This document shows, one piece after another, positions 45,401 through 57,690 of a DNA stretch of 64,000 nucleotides. A program made the position numbers and the translations under genes. Source of the stretch: Pyricularia pennisetigena (lineage: Eukaryota > Ascomycota > Sordariomycetes > Magnaporthales > Pyriculariaceae); assembly GCF_004337985.1 (NCBI RefSeq), contig NC_043742.1:6404389-6468388 (forward strand). The letters run 5' to 3'. How positions within the stretch are numbered: position 1 is the stretch's first letter; each line of letters begins with the position of its first letter. The notes beneath the pieces are model-generated. The model was not told the DNA's origin, ran no database searches, and saw only the letters and a list, made by a program, of their open reading frames with translations.

Positions 45401-48400
45401 TCTTAGCTTGCAGCGCTTTGAGCTCAGCCTCTTCCTTGAGAATCTCAGCCTCTTCGGCCTCCTTAGCAGCCTTGGCCGCTTCCTCAGCCTCGCGGGCAGC
45501 GGCCTCTTCGGCTTCTTTGGCAGCTTGTGCCGCCTCCTCCGCTTCGCGGGCTGCAGCCTCTTCGGCAGCCCGCGCAGCCTCCTCCTCGGCACGAGCAGCT
45601 TCCTCGGCTTCTTGTTTCGCCCTTTCCTTCTCGGCCTTCTCTGCCTTTTTGCGCTCCTTCTCCTTCTCCTTGTCCAATTTCTCCTGCTCTTTCTTGCTCA
45701 GTTTGGGCTCCTTCTCCTTCTTCTTCTCCTTCTCCTTGTCTTTGTCTTTGTCCTTGGATTTGGTCGAGGTGCCAAACCAGCCGCCATCATCCTTGGCCTC
45801 TTCGATCGAATCGGGCTGAACTGAGGCGATGTCCGTATCACCGACGACCTCGACGGGGACGTTTTTGCTGCTCGACTTGTCCTTCTTCTTCTTGGATGAT
45901 GAGATGCCCCAAATGTCATCAGAAGGCTCCTCGATGGCGTCCGGCTTGACAGAAGACTCTTCTTGGTCTTTCTTTTTCTTGTCTTTATCCTTATCTTTCT
46001 TGCTCGTGCCAAAAGAAGTCCAGAGGTCGTCCTTTTCTTCCTTCTTCTCCTCTTTGGGGGGCTCCAAGTCGATCAAGGCATCGTCTCCCTTCTTTTTCTT
46101 CTTGTCCTTGTCCTTCTTGTCCGTACCGATCGAGGCCCAAAAATCGTCCTCTTCCTCCTTTTTCTCTGGCTCGGGCTTGGGTTCGGGGTCAGGGTCCGTG
46201 GTCTTGCTCTTCTTCTTCTTATCCTTCTTGGTTGTCGCCGCGCCCCAACCGAAATCGAAATCGTCGGTCTTCTTTTCGGGCTCGGGCTCGGGTTCTGGTT
46301 CTGGTGTGGGCTCTTCGGTGGTTTTGCTCTTCTTTTTCTTGTCCTTTTTGCCGGTGCCTCCGATCGAGGCCCAAAAGTCGTCTTCTTCCTTCTTCTCGGG
46401 CTCAGCGGGTTTTGCGGGCTCGGGCTCGGGCTCTGGATCCTTGGCCGGCTCATCCCAGATCGAGGTCTTGGTCTTCTTTTTCTTGTCCTTGTCCTTTTTG
46501 GAGCTCGTTGCCGTAAATCCAAAATCGAAATCGTCCTTCTTTTCATCCTCGGCCGGCTTCTCCTCCGGGGACGTCTCGGGCACCTCTTCAACGGTACCCT
46601 TCTTCTTTTTCTTGTCCTTTTTGGAAGTGGACAAGCCCCATATGTCTTCCTCGGCCTTCTTCTCTGGTTCTGGCTCGGGTTCGGGGTCATTGACAGGCTC
46701 TGGCTCTGTAGGTGGAGGGGGTAATTCTCCAACAGCATTTTTGCCCTTCTTCTTCTTCTTGGTCGTTGTTGTAGTGCCCCATCCCCAAGCTTCCTCTACA
46801 GGAGCGGGTTCGGGCTCTGGTGCTGGCGGCGGTGGCGGTGGCGGTGGCTCTTCAACCTTTGGCTCCTCAACTGCACCCTTCTTTTTCTTCTTGTCCTTCT
46901 TGGTGGTTGCTGCTGCTCCCCAAACACCCCAGCCGCTCTCCTCCTCTTTCTTCTCCGGTTCCGGCTCCGGATCCGGCTCTTTGGCGGGCTCCGGTTCCGG
47001 ATCCTTGGGCGGCTCATCCCAGATAGAAGTCTTGCCTTTCTTCTTCTTGGTGTCCTTCTTGGATCCCGCAACGCCCCAGATGTCCTCCACTGGCGGTGGC
47101 GGAGGTTCTTGTTCTTTGGAAGGCTCTTCCTTGGCCTCTTCTACCACATCCTTCTTCTTCTTCTTGTCCTTCTTCAAATCGGTGCCCCATATATCCTCTG
47201 GTGGGGGATCGGCGGGCTTTGGCGGTTCGGGCTCGGGGTCAGTCTTTTTACCTTTTTTCTTGGAGGCAGTGCCCCAGCCACCCCAGTCATCGCTGGCCGC
47301 GGGCTCCTCCTTCTTGGGCTCGGTAACTTCTTCCGCTTCACCAATGTCGCCAAAGGAGAATCCAGTCGTCCCCTTTTTTTTAGGTTTTGGGCGATTGAGG
47401 CTCCAAGGATTATCCTCTTCCTTTTTCTCTTCTTCTGCAGGCGTGTTAGTTTTGGTTGCTCCAAAGTTCCAAGATGTGGCTGCTCCCCCTGTACTCCAAC
47501 TAGATCCCCACGCCCCAAAACTTGGTGCTGCTTTATCATTCGATTTTGAACCAAAGCTAAGGTCTAGATTGGGTCCCTCGTCCAGTTTGATTTCTTGGAA
47601 GGCGTCAAATGTTGAGGAAGCCGGGGGTTCCTCCTTTTCCTCGGTGGCCGCGCCCTTCTTACCCTTCTTCTTCTTGCCACCCATGGTTCCGAAGTCTCCC
47701 CAAGCGTCATCATCACCACCGTTGTCGTCTTTCTTGTCATCCTTTTTGTCGTCTCCACCGTTGCCTGCGTCACCGCCGCCAGCGCCGGAGTCCGCGTTTT
47801 CGTTGTTCTTGTCGTCGCCGCCGCCACCGTCGGCTGGATCATCCTTCTTGTCGTTGTCGTTGTTGGTCGGCGCGGGCGCCGCGGGTGCCTTTTTCTTCTT
47901 CTTGGCAACTTCCCTGACCCCTTGTGGAGACGAGAAATCAATGTCAACAGTTGAGCTCGGATCGGCAAACATGTCTCTGTCCCGACCCCTCCGAGACGGA
48001 GGTTGACCATTTGGACTAGGTACTGAGTCAAGGTGTGCCGAGTCTGACAGGCGTATAGTAACAGACTGGTCGGTTTCTGTAAGATCCGTCAGGGGACCGG
48101 GTAAAATTTCGTCATCCGAGTTGGGGTCACGGGATATGACACCAGCCTGCGCCAATCTGTGCGACCATTTTGGGCTGATGTCTGGTGTGATCAGGGACAC
48201 AAATGAGGACTTTTTCTGCGCCGTGAGATGTCGCCTTTGTTCCTGCACCCAGAGCTCAGTCGTCAATAAATTTACCTACTTCACCTCCAGGGAAGTTGAT
48301 AGCTAGATGCAACTTTTGAATCAAAGTTCTCTGCCACACTTCGTGCTGCAGTATACTATGCAGTACTCAGGGGTTCTGGACCGTGCACCAACAAAGGGGC

Positions 48401-48608
48401 GAGAAGTTCCATATCGAGAACTTACCCTTTCACTAGTCCACGCTTGAGCAATCCATCTTAGTCTCCGGAGCAGGTCATCTCTAGTCCGCTGCGCATGGCG
48501 TTCAGCCGATCCAATCGTCCTCGTCCCAAGCCATATCGACGGCCAGCCATCTGCGACGTCTCCTGTCCAGCCGGCGGACGTAGAGAACAGAACCTCTGCC
48601 GTGGCCAT
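42456..48608 (-). CDS. Giant (2000-residue) disordered Lys/Glu/Pro-rich repeat protein with aromatic motifs
   Basis: Two exons on the minus strand, 48608-48426 and 48275-42456, joined by a 150-nt intron (donor GTAAGT) in phase 0. Residues 1-110 look partly folded (WPSIWLGTRTIG, DDLLRRLRWIAQAWTSER). From about 186 to 906 a degenerate repeat alternates a Lys/Asp block (KKDKKKKKG type), a Pro/Glu block and a short aromatic motif such as EDIWG, DDFWASIG, DFDFGWG or SGWGVWG, about 20 in all. Residues ~910-1140 are an Ala/Glu/Arg helix-forming region (EEAAAREAEEAA), followed by Ser/Lys, poly-Pro and Arg/Glu-rich sections, ending SSWWKKLTGS. I recognise no named family. Composition suggests a scaffold or condensate-forming protein; septal-pore-associated proteins of filamentous fungi have comparable disorder, but that link is only a guess. 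Opposite-strand ORFs of up to 725 codons are by-products of the biased codons. Confidence 0.75.
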
Positions 48609-51600
48609 CCTGGAAGTTCAAGGCTTTCACGGTGGCGGTGGTTTGCGGTTGTGCGGGCGTAAAACACATGGACGCTAGCGCTCTGCGGGGTTTCGCAACT
48701 CAAAAAGACCAGGGAGAGTCTGTGGAGTTCGTGGTGGAAGAAAGCAGTAATTACAAAACGTGCAGGTCGCAAGCGCTGCGAGATGGCGTCGCAGAAAGCC
48801 CCGCTGGCCGTGGAATTGGTCGCGTGGGTATCGTGTACAAAAAGGAAACGTAAAACAACAAGCGGTCTTGCGACCGTGGACGAAATCGGGGTGTGTCGAG
48901 CCGTGTGGGTAGGTGTCGCAAAGCTGGATGTTTGCTATTCTGTTATACGATTCTGTTAACTCCCGCCCCCCAGGACTTTTTAAGAATTTTTTTTTCTTGT
49001 TTCCCTCCTCTGTGCAATCTGATTTGAAGGTGAGAATGGTGGCTTGCGCAAAAGGAGCCAATAGTGCTGGCGTGCTGGGTTGCAGACCGTAAAAGAGCTT
49101 ATGGGCCGTGAACGAATAGGATTGGTGGCGGTACCGGTGTAGTGTGACACAACATCCCCTTCCCCTTCCCTTCCCCTCCGGGATGCAGGAGCGGTCGCTT
49201 GGTGGGCTTATCACTTGATGTTCTTTCTGGTATGTGGCACCGGAGGAGATTCGTGTAGGGAATGCTTCTTCTTCCCTTGGGTTGTTTGTTGTGTGAGCCG
49301 ATCTTGCCAATGGTTCGTCACCATCTGCAGGAGCCCAGCTAAACAGGTAACCAAGGTAGGTGAGGTGAGCTGGGCAGGTGAGATATGAAAGTCGGACAAG
49401 GAACGGATGTTCCGTCCCGCGCCTGCAAATCGGTGATTAGCTAGAACACAGGAAATCCAAAACGTACATCCCAAATATTTCCCTTCTTTCAATAGAAGAA
49501 AGGGAGCGGGTCGTGGTCGCGCGTGGGAGGGAATGACCACCGCTTTACGCAGCACTCCTAAACGAGTGTGGCCTGGAATCGAAGGTTCTGTGTCACCCCC
49601 GGTGTGCCCTTTTTTTTTTTTTTTTTCTCTCTTTCTCTCTCTTCACCACCCTGCTCAAATGCTTTTCTTATGAGTCGTGACCGTGTCCCAGGGGATGGGA
49701 ACGGGACTTTGCACGTTTAACTGGAAGAGGAGAGGGGGTAACAACGATCATGTGCATGTTGCATTGACAGGTGGGAGAATAAAAAAAGAGGCAAAATGGA
49801 TGGATGGCTGGGCGCCAGCGTCATTGGTCCCGAAAATGCCCGCCAGTCGACCGCTTTGACAGGGATAAGGGTGTGTGTGTGGTAGCTGCCCGCCTTCCCT
49901 TTTTTATTATTGTACCCATTTTGCGATGTCTTTTGATGTAAAAACGTTCCAGCGGCAAGGTGGGTAACAGCTACGGGGAAACCTGGTGATCTCCAGCTTC
50001 CATTTCGGCAAATCCTCCGAACTTCTTTAGTTCATCCAAACTGAATACGGCTTGGATTGTCGGCAGACTTGAGTTAAGGAATCAACCTTTTTGATTGTTT
50101 TAACCGAGATTCGTCCATAATAGGAAATTTTTATGCTAGCACTCGCAATGCAGCAACTTGAACAAAAATAAAATAAAACTTAATTATTTACGGACTTGAA
50201 CGACACCAAAAAAGCAACTGGTCCCTTGGCGTCTTCTCTCCCCCGATCAACCCCGGTTTAGCCAAGCCAATGCAGAAGAAATTCAGCCCCCCAAGCACAT
50301 GAGGGACTGCCCCTCACTACTCACTAATTCCTGTGTCTATCCGCAAGTATCCACCTGGCTCCCTCGCCTTTCTCTCTCTCTTTACTCTTGTCACCCCGAA
50401 CAACAGGTTGGGTGGCGTCTGGCAAGTGGGACGAGATGCAAAAGCCGGATTACCTTGCATTCACATAGGTAATAGTTAATAGGATTTCGTCTGATGGGAG
50501 GTTGGCGGAGTGACCTGTCTTTTTAGATGACATCCCATTTCTCGAGGCGTTCATCCGACGTTTGTTTTTTGTTTTTGTTTTTTTCTTTTTTTTTTCTGTC
50601 CTGTCAAAAACATGAAACGCTAGAACTGGGGCCGCCTTTTTTTGGAACTTTTCTTGAACCCTAACGACCTAAACCCCTCCATTCCCGCAGGGTTTGGCTA
50701 GTTTATTGACCAGCAGAATTTCTCGTGTATCAATCACCCTGCTCAACCCTTATCCAGCTGGCGGACTGGTCGAGAGGCGGTCAGCACCCGAAATTGGTGC
50801 TGTTGGGGGTTAGCTGTGACATGGACGGGAAGGTGAAGAGACAACCGGATCGACCATGTTGCCATGGATTGCCCGGCGCCCCATCGATCGTCAGTGGCGC
50901 GCGTTAGCTTGGCCGTCATGAACCCGGCAAATCGAGTAAGTCGCATAGTCAATTTTGGAAAAGCTCTAGGGGTAGTTTTTTTTGTTTACATTACTGGGTC
51001 ATGCCCGTGGCGTGGATTTTGTTGTTATGATAGTTTTACAGGATTGCACCATATATACGTAACTCGTATGTATTTTTGGGCAACAACCAGCAGCACTAAC
51101 TCCACAAGTCGCACTTTGTTCCACCTATGGCTGGTATTCCGAGGGTTATTGGCCAAGTTCTAGGTGCGGTCGAAATTAGACCCCTTGTCACCAGTAGAGG
51201 TAAGGTAGCTATACATTGTGGCCCTGGGCAAATCCCATGCACCATGCATTGTATCTACGTGTCTATGCCATAAAGGCACAGCTGCCAAGTCAGGGACTCG
51301 TGGCGGATATGCAGCCTCATCTCGGAGGCAGTAACAGCAGCAACGGGCGAGAGATGCATGTTGCGCACGCAAGTCAGCAGCAGGAAGCTGCATGTCCAGT
51401 CCAGGCCCAGGTCAGGGTCTTTGGATAACCTACATATACATGCCACACAGTAACAGTACCACATATCTACTCCGTAGCTAAAACTAGGTAGTATTGGGTC
51501 CGGCGGGCCTGGACTTCCAGAACCCTCCACGCGCTGACAAGTGAAAGACGTTTAATGTTAACTGTAACTGGCTGGGTTCGGTGTTCTTTTTATTTGGTAG

Positions 51601-53764
51601 GTGGCCAGATGAGTGGGGAGGAGTTAGTGGTCTCCAGCCCGAATGATGCCCAATATCTGGAAGCCTGTTCAGATCAGATCTGATTGGCTTGGATTTGATT
51701 GAATTTGGTTCCATCCGATAACCGGGTATGCCTTTCAAGGTCAGGGCCAGTTGCGCTCAGTCCTTAAAGCCAAAGATGTGGCGGCGGCCTTGACAGGAGG
51801 ATCAGGGCCCTTGCGGAATACTCCGTAAAATCTGCCTAGAACCTCAATCGATTTCTTCAGAGCCCTTTTCGAAAAAGAAAAGGAACAAGAAAGCAAGCTT
51901 GCAGGTAGCATAAATTAGAATAAAGCTTTGAAGCAAAAACAAATCTCGAAAAAGAAAGAAGAATATTGGGTCGACCAGTGGCTGGGAACAGTGCCCCGCC
52001 CAAGTGCTCCTTCACCGCCAGAACGTCGTCATGCACACACAAGGCAAAACACCATCTCTAGCTGACGGGAAGCTATGGCCGGAGGGACGAAAACAAAATA
52101 GTGAGACGGAGAGAGAAAAAAAAAAAAAAAAAAAAAAAAAAATTCCCTGCCATGCTTTGATGTGTTGTCAAAAACCACAATCAGGCCTCATCGCATTGGC
52201 TCATATTAATTCTTTGCAAATCCTCTCCAGCCTCCCCGAAATGTACCCTGTCCGCCTTGTGGGACTCCTTCAACCCGATGCCTCCCGAGTTGCCTGGCAT
52301 GGCAGCATGTAAGTCACAGAAGCGGCGGGCTTGACCGCTCCTTGGGCGAGACTCTCTGGTACACCCTTTTAGTTTTAATTGATTTTACGCGTGGTATGAT
52401 GCAGGACCATCGATTCGGCTGTGCCTGCGACAAAGCGCACGCGTGGTAAGGGCAGGCTGAGCCAGGGTCACATCACAGCACTGTCCTTCGATGTCCGTGT
52501 GTCTCCTTGAACAGCCGTGCGACTGTGCACGCGGCGCTGGCGCTCTGGGCTGCGATCTTTTTTTTTTTTTTTGGGTGAACTCGTCCGATCCGGGCAACCG
52601 CACAAATCGGGTTGCGCCGTTGAACGGTCGGCCGGTCTCTTATGTGGCGTTCGCATCGGCCTGATCCCAAATTCCTTTACATGTCCACATGTGCTCGGCA
52701 GGATGTGTGAGCTGCGCGGTTAGGTAAGTCTGGAAACGGTGTTGGTTGTGAATTCCATGTGTAACACAGGTCCCGGCATTATTTTACCACGTGCAGATTG
52801 GATTGCTGTTATTAACAGACGGGGCCGTCAGTCAGCAAAGGGGCTAAAGGTAAGAATAAAAAAGCAGCCTCTTTGCTGACGGTAGGATTCTGGGCAATGC
52901 TACTTAGTGCTATTGCTGTGGCTTGCCAGGGTTGAATTGAAGCGAACAAGGTACAGCACCCGAGATGATGGCCCTATGGAAATGCTCGTCGTATTCTTCT
53001 ATCGTACTCCGTATATTTGCGACTTTCAATTCTAAAGCCAGCCATCAGATCCAACTTGAAATTTGATATGGCTGCCGGAAATCCTATCGGAATTATGATC
53101 TTTTTTGTGGTTTGGCTTGCCCCTGATGACCCAATTCACGTTTCATGACACCTCCTCCTTCCACCGTCAAGTGGGCAGCGCCTCAATGTCATCCGCGCCT
53201 TGTCAGCATTGTCTAAAAAAAAAAAAAAAATGATGCACTAAAGATCCAGTGAGTAGATAACCATGCAACAGCACCAATGATTTTCACAAAGAAAATAATA
53301 CACGGGTTGCAATCGCGCCTTCTTCACCGCCATCAAAAGTTCTTCTCTTGTTGCCTTTCTTTTTGAATTGTCATCCTATCGCCGATAACGTGCAGCATCT
53401 CGGCATCTCCAAACTCCGCCATCAACGTTACCACATCAGACGAGACGCGCACTTGGGGGTTTAGTCTGTGTGTCAGAGTGCCTGCCTACAGCACCACCGT
53501 TTGTGATCGCTTTCGAGTTTTGGTTCTCTCGATACTTTTCTCGACCAGGAGCTTGAATATTGAAGATTGAATTGAATCGCCAGCGACGAAACACTTGCTG
53601 CTGTGTCAACTTTTCAACAAGCTGTCCAACTTTTGAACCATCATTCAACTCAAAAATACCAGACGAAAAAAAGGGGGATTCCAACCACGTGACCCTGCTG
53701 CGTAACGCACTAGAATCACGTGTCTCCCCTAACAACACACCATCGAGAAGAAAAAAAAAGCACA
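48609..53764. other. Large intergenic region, 5.2 kb
   Basis: The longest gene-free stretch. It holds T-rich tracts near 49611-49640 and 50562-50598, an A run of about 27 at 52116-52142, a T run at 52557-52571 and an A run at 53215-53230. ORFs of 60-210 codons occur but show no domain and no codon pattern like the neighbours. No repeats or RNA genes recognised. It may include a long promoter or leader of the giant gene. Confidence 0.45.
52116..52142. repeat. Poly(A) tract, about 27 nt
   Basis: Uninterrupted A run in intergenic DNA, preceded by GAGAGA. Confidence 0.85.
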
Positions 53765-54328
53765 ATGGTCGCCCAGATGACAATAGAGGTCTCATACCCT
53801 CTCCCACCAGACCTCCCACCGTCTGCCGTACTGGCTGCCCTCCACACGTCGTACGAGCCTCTGATGAAGCCGCACCCGTTCCAAAAGGGCTTCAAGCGGC
53901 GCCCGCTCTCGGTCGACGAGGTGGTCGACGACCCCTTCTTCCGCGCCGACGGCCGCAAGCTCGAGTCGTACGAGGTGTCGGACCGCATCCCCATCCTGCC
54001 GGGCGTGCACAAGGACATCACCGTCCCGGCCGTCTTTCAGAGCTTCGACGGCGGCGTCAGGTGCCGCGCCGACGCCCCCGGTGGTGTGCGCATCTGGAGC
54101 GTCTATGAGCCGCGGAAGGCTGGTCCTGCTCCTGGTGCCGTTGGTGGTTCGGGCGGTCCCGCGTACGAGCTGCACGAGACTGCCGTGATTGAGTGCAGTG
54201 CCATTTTCAAGCGGTTCGTCGCAAAGAACTTTGAGACCTCGCATCGTGAGAACCTCAAGGGCATCGTGGGCCTCCTCGCAGACATGCACAGGAAAAGGGA
54301 GAAGCGGGACGCTCTCCCCGGCATGTGA
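53765..54328 (+). CDS. DUF7053-like protein
   Basis: Single exon, 187 residues. The start is the ATG in CACAATGGTC, 12 bases after an A run. The protein reads as a small alpha/beta fold: MTIEVSYPLPPDLPPSAVL, LHTSYEPLMKPHPFQKGF, DRIPILPGVHKDITVPAVFQ, GGVRCRADAPGGVRIWSVYE, then ECSAIFKRFVAKNFETSH and a C-terminal helix. The series of a beta strand, a Tyr/Asp-Arg-Ile-x-x-Leu-Pro-Gly turn and a two-strand region with Arg-Ala-Asp-Ala-Pro matches fungal DUF7053 proteins, whose shape suggests a lipid- or ligand-binding (START-like) fold; that fold idea is inference. Many family members are found near metabolic genes, but here the neighbours are 376 bases or more away and give no clue. Confidence 0.7.
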   Translation: MVAQMTIEVSYPLPPDLPPSAVLAALHTSYEPLMKPHPFQKGFKRRPLSVDEVVDDPFFRADGRKLESYEVSDRIPILPGVHKDITVPAVFQSFDGGVRCRADAPGGVRIWSVYEPRKAGPAPGAVGGSGGPAYELHETAVIECSAIFKRFVAKNFETSHRENLKGIVGLLADMHRKREKRDALPGM

Positions 54329-54704
54329 AGCTTTTTTTTCCCCTTTCTGTTTTAGTATTTTGTTTGGTTTTATTTCCTCTGATTTGGCTTGCCAAAGAGT
54401 GCATCTGCACTAGCATGTTGGGCTAGTGCCTGAGTATTGTTAGTCTTGATTGAGGCGTCGCAAGGGGTTCTGGAGTTTCTGGGATTCTCGATGGAGAGAA
54501 GCACATGCTTTATGTATTATCACTCTGTTACTTTGATCTCTGTGGGCATTCATGTCTGTAATAGCATTTGTAACTAGAAGTCTAACCAGGGATCTCGTGT
54601 ATTTCTGGAGTTGTGTTATTCATTCTTGTTGCATTTTCCCAACAACGCCCATTCCAGCCTTCAGACTCAATATATCACCATTCCAAAAAAAGAACCCCCC
54701 ACTT
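54329..54704. other. Convergent intergenic region
   Basis: Short 3'-to-3' space between the DUF7053 and MDR genes. Only 3' UTR-like T-rich sequence seen. Confidence 0.5.
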
Positions 54705-56125
54705 TCAAGCGACGTGGTACACCAGCTTGGCACCACTAACCTTCCATTCCTTCACAGCCTGGATCCCCACAAACACATTCTCCAAACCCTTGCCTCCCCG
54801 ATCAGCCTCCTGGCGAACGGGCTTGATCTTGCCCTGGGCGAGCAGGTCCTCGCTCAGCTTCCAAAAGGACTTGCCAAACTCATAATCCTCCTTGGACGCC
54901 GGGTAATCCTGGCCCAGCTTGTGCGTGTCCACTCCAAATACCGTGTACCCCAAGGTAAAGCCGGGCCCGTCGACGGCCGGATTGACGCCCTTGATGACCT
55001 CATCCTCCACCGGCAGCAGGTTGCGGTACTTTGCGCCGGGCTCGTCGCTGTCCAGCGCCCGCGCGCACGCCTCCGGGGTCCCGTCGCGTGATATGCAGTC
55101 CCAGCACAGCCGCAGCCGGCCGCCCGTCGACTTGCGCACCTCGTCCACCCAGGTCGGCGACGTGTGGTCGTACACCTCGTCGGCCCCGAGCGACTTGAGG
55201 TACTCGTGGTTGTGTGGCGACGCCGTCGCCAGCACCTTCAGGCCCGAGAGCTTGGCGTACTGGATTCCCAGCACGCCCGTAGCCGTGCTGCCGCCGTAGA
55301 TGAGGATCGGGGTGCCGGCCTGAGCTGCTACGGCCTCGGCGTCGTTGGGGAATGGCAGGCCGAGGGCTTGGTAAAGACCTTGGCCCTAATGGTGTTTTGA
55401 GATTTGAATCAGCCTTCATGTCGAAGGGTCAAAGGAACAACCAACCTCAAAAAGGATATAACTTGTTTTAAACCTACCACAGTCGAGACGCCAACACTCA
55501 ACGTCGCAGCCTCTTCGTCCGTCAAATTGTCTGGGATCTTGCAACAGATCCCTTCCTTGGCGAGTACGTACTCTGCAAACGCACCTTCTTCTTTATTGGT
55601 AGTATTTCTATCAAGCCGCAAACCAACACAATATGTCAGTCACCATACTGGAACTTTCTGCATCCACAAGAACGCCAAGAATAGGAAGAAGAAAAAAGAG
55701 GACAAGGGAAAATCAACCCACCCTCCATGAACCCAAGCAGCAATCCTATCACCGGTCTTGAACCTGCTGTTGTCGCCAGCCTGGGCAACAACGCCGGCAA
55801 AGTCGCACCCCAATTGGCTCCCGGGCTTCGCGGTTTCATCGTCGAAGACGGCATAACCGTCGGTGGGATTCCTATGCCGTTCACACAACTCTCAAAGTCA
55901 GCTCTCTGGCCCTTTTCAGCAACAATAAATACACATTTTTCTAAGGAGGTCACACAAAATATCTCTTTTGTCGACAGTCCCCACAAAAAAAGTCACTTAC
56001 AGCGCAACCACAGTCGTCTTGACCAGTATGAAACCGTCCCGGAGCTTGGGCGTCGGCACTGTTTGCACCTCGACCTTGCCCGGCCCGGTTTTGATGAGCG
56101 CTCGCATCGTAGATGGGGTGGACAT
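54705..56125 (-). CDS. MDR-family oxidoreductase (zinc-free enoyl-reductase / alcohol-dehydrogenase-like)
   Basis: Four exons on the minus strand: 56125-56001, 55871-55722, 55607-55478 and 55385-54705, 361 residues, the usual size of this family. Introns of 129, 114 and 92 nt restore KTTVVALNPTDGY, AAWVHGGNTTNKEEGAFAEY and VSTVGQGLYQALG. The N-terminal GroES-like domain has CDFAGVVAQAG and FKTGDRIAAWV. The Rossmann domain carries the nucleotide-binding ILIYGGSTATGVLGIQYAK, then VLATASPHNHEYLKSLGAD and DHTSPTWVDEVRKSTGG. The Cys/His zinc ligands of true alcohol dehydrogenases are not evident. That fits the fungal trans-acting enoyl reductase/quinone oxidoreductase-like group, which uses NADPH. 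Some members serve polyketide clusters, but no synthase lies in this window, so a standalone role is more likely. Substrate unknown. Confidence 0.82.
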
Positions 56126-56358
56126 TTTTTTCTTTCTTTTTTTTTTTTTTTTTTTTGTGGTATGTTGACTTTGACGCTCCTTTTCCTTTTGCGTTGAACG
56201 CTCTCTTCAGGACTAGGGGGAACATGAGATAGGAGGGAACTGGCTCTTGAGAAGAAGAAAAAGAGAAAAAAACAGGTCTATTTAACTATTTCAGTTATTA
56301 CTTGAGATCACCGATGGTGCCATCATAATTGTGGAAAGCTTTGGAATGAGCTGATCAT

Positions 56359-56723
56359 AGTCTCAATGCTCAGACTTAACCACCCTCCATTGCAGGGATG
56401 GACCGAGCGTTCAATATACCTTTTACCATATGGTTTTTACTATATGGTTTTTCGGCCAATTAGATTGGCCAAACAATTGCTTTCGTTCTACAGTGGGTGA
56501 CATTAGTCTCAGGGCTCGCCCCTGAAGCCCAGGGGTCCACAATTGAGCCACGCTCAATTGTGGCTTTGAATGTACCTGTGGGTCCATTCAAAGATCATAG
56601 AACGAGCGCGATCTTTTTGGCCAGTTTGATTGGCCAAAAAGCCATGTGGCTGAAAGGTACATGGAGCGCTCGGTCCACCCTGCGAATGCACGGGGGTCTA
56701 CTGCTAGTCTGAGCACTGAGACC
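56359..56723. mobile_element. Fold-back MITE-like element with long terminal inverted repeats
   Basis: The left end GTCTCAATGCTCAGACT is matched, inverted, at the right end (AGTCTGAGCACTGAGAC). The match continues inward: GGATGGACCGAGCG on the left pairs with CGCTCGGTCCACCC on the right, and GGCCAATTAGATTGGCC pairs with GGCCAGTTTGATTGGCC. The centre is a perfect 12-bp palindrome with a 3-nt loop at 56537-56563. The element is thus an imperfect hairpin of about 365 nt with no coding capacity, as in miniature inverted-repeat transposable elements. A target-site duplication could not be fixed. The mobilising transposase family is unknown. Confidence 0.75.
56537..56563. repeat. Perfect 12-bp palindrome, 3-nt loop
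   Basis: Arms CCACAATTGAGC and GCTCAATTGTGG around CAC, at the symmetry centre of the fold-back element. Confidence 0.95.
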
Positions 56724-57690
56724 AAAGTAGTCCTGCTACTACTACTACTTACTATGTATATGGATGGGTATATAGCCAATCAACTACTGCTTAGCCATTC
56801 GTGTATAAGATACTATGTACTACAAAACGTCTGCCTTGTAATATTCTGGGCTTGAAATCGAGGCAATCCATCCGCATGATATTGTGGTACACCAAACATT
56901 TCCGGATCGTTGGGTCCGTATTTGTAATGTTTAAAATCCACAACTTCTTCATCGGCCAAACCAACTGAACTCCATGTAAGCCATGGTTTTCTGCTTTGGG
57001 CTTGCGAATTTTATTGGTAAATGTAAACGTTCGGACTTGACACTATCTCCGTGCAAGTATTCATATAGTCTTTGATCTTTACCTTCACATAAACTATGTC
57101 CGTTTTGCCGAGGAATGAATGCGACCCAAACCATACCGGATATTCGACAGCAAACATCAGATTGATAAGGTGCCTTGTCGAATCCGGTGTTGCCGATTAG
57201 TACCAAAACGCAGTATCTCACAATCAGGTAGTATTCGTTTGCAGCGATAGCTTGAACAGGATTGGTATCTCTGTGGCATCCAAGATATGCCGTCTATAAA
57301 GAAAAATAAATGAAACCAGCAGGACGACCCCGATAAAAGGTATAAGAGGTAAATGGAATCCGAACCCCGCAAAAGTACATAAACAGAACCATCAAGGTTA
57401 TCGTGCTCCGCCAGGGCAAACCACCCAAAACAAAGCTTAAACAAAAAAAAAAAAGAATGAGTAAACGCAGATCCGTGGAACCATCACAAGTGGTCCTCGA
57501 GCCATCTCCGGGAATTCGCAACCAGGAATGGCCTAGAGCTCCACAATGCTAAAACATCAAACATCGTTATCCAAACGTAAAGTGGCCATCCATGAACTGT
57601 TGACATCAAGATAGTCGTGAAATAGAACAATCCTGCCGTTCATCAAATGTATGAGCAACCCAGGCATTTCATATCAAATTGTCATCAAGA

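Larger units (their letters stand above)
56126..57690. other. Intergenic region containing a fold-back element
   Basis: Promoter of the MDR gene, the MITE-like element at about 56359-56723, a TAC-type trinucleotide stretch near 56736-56752, and then sequence downstream of CRZ1 without a recognisable gene. A run of ORFs at 56949-57521 (minus) has no domain. Confidence 0.5.

Noticed and set aside
45829..48006. Plus-strand ORF of 725 codons opposite the giant gene
   Set aside because: Strings of Phe/Leu/Ser/Gly are the reverse reading of Lys/Asp/Glu/Pro repeats. The minus strand has a clear start, intron and motif structure.
54705..56125. MDR oxidoreductase as part of a polyketide cluster
   Set aside because: No polyketide synthase, NRPS, P450 or cluster regulator lies nearby; the adjacent genes are unrelated.
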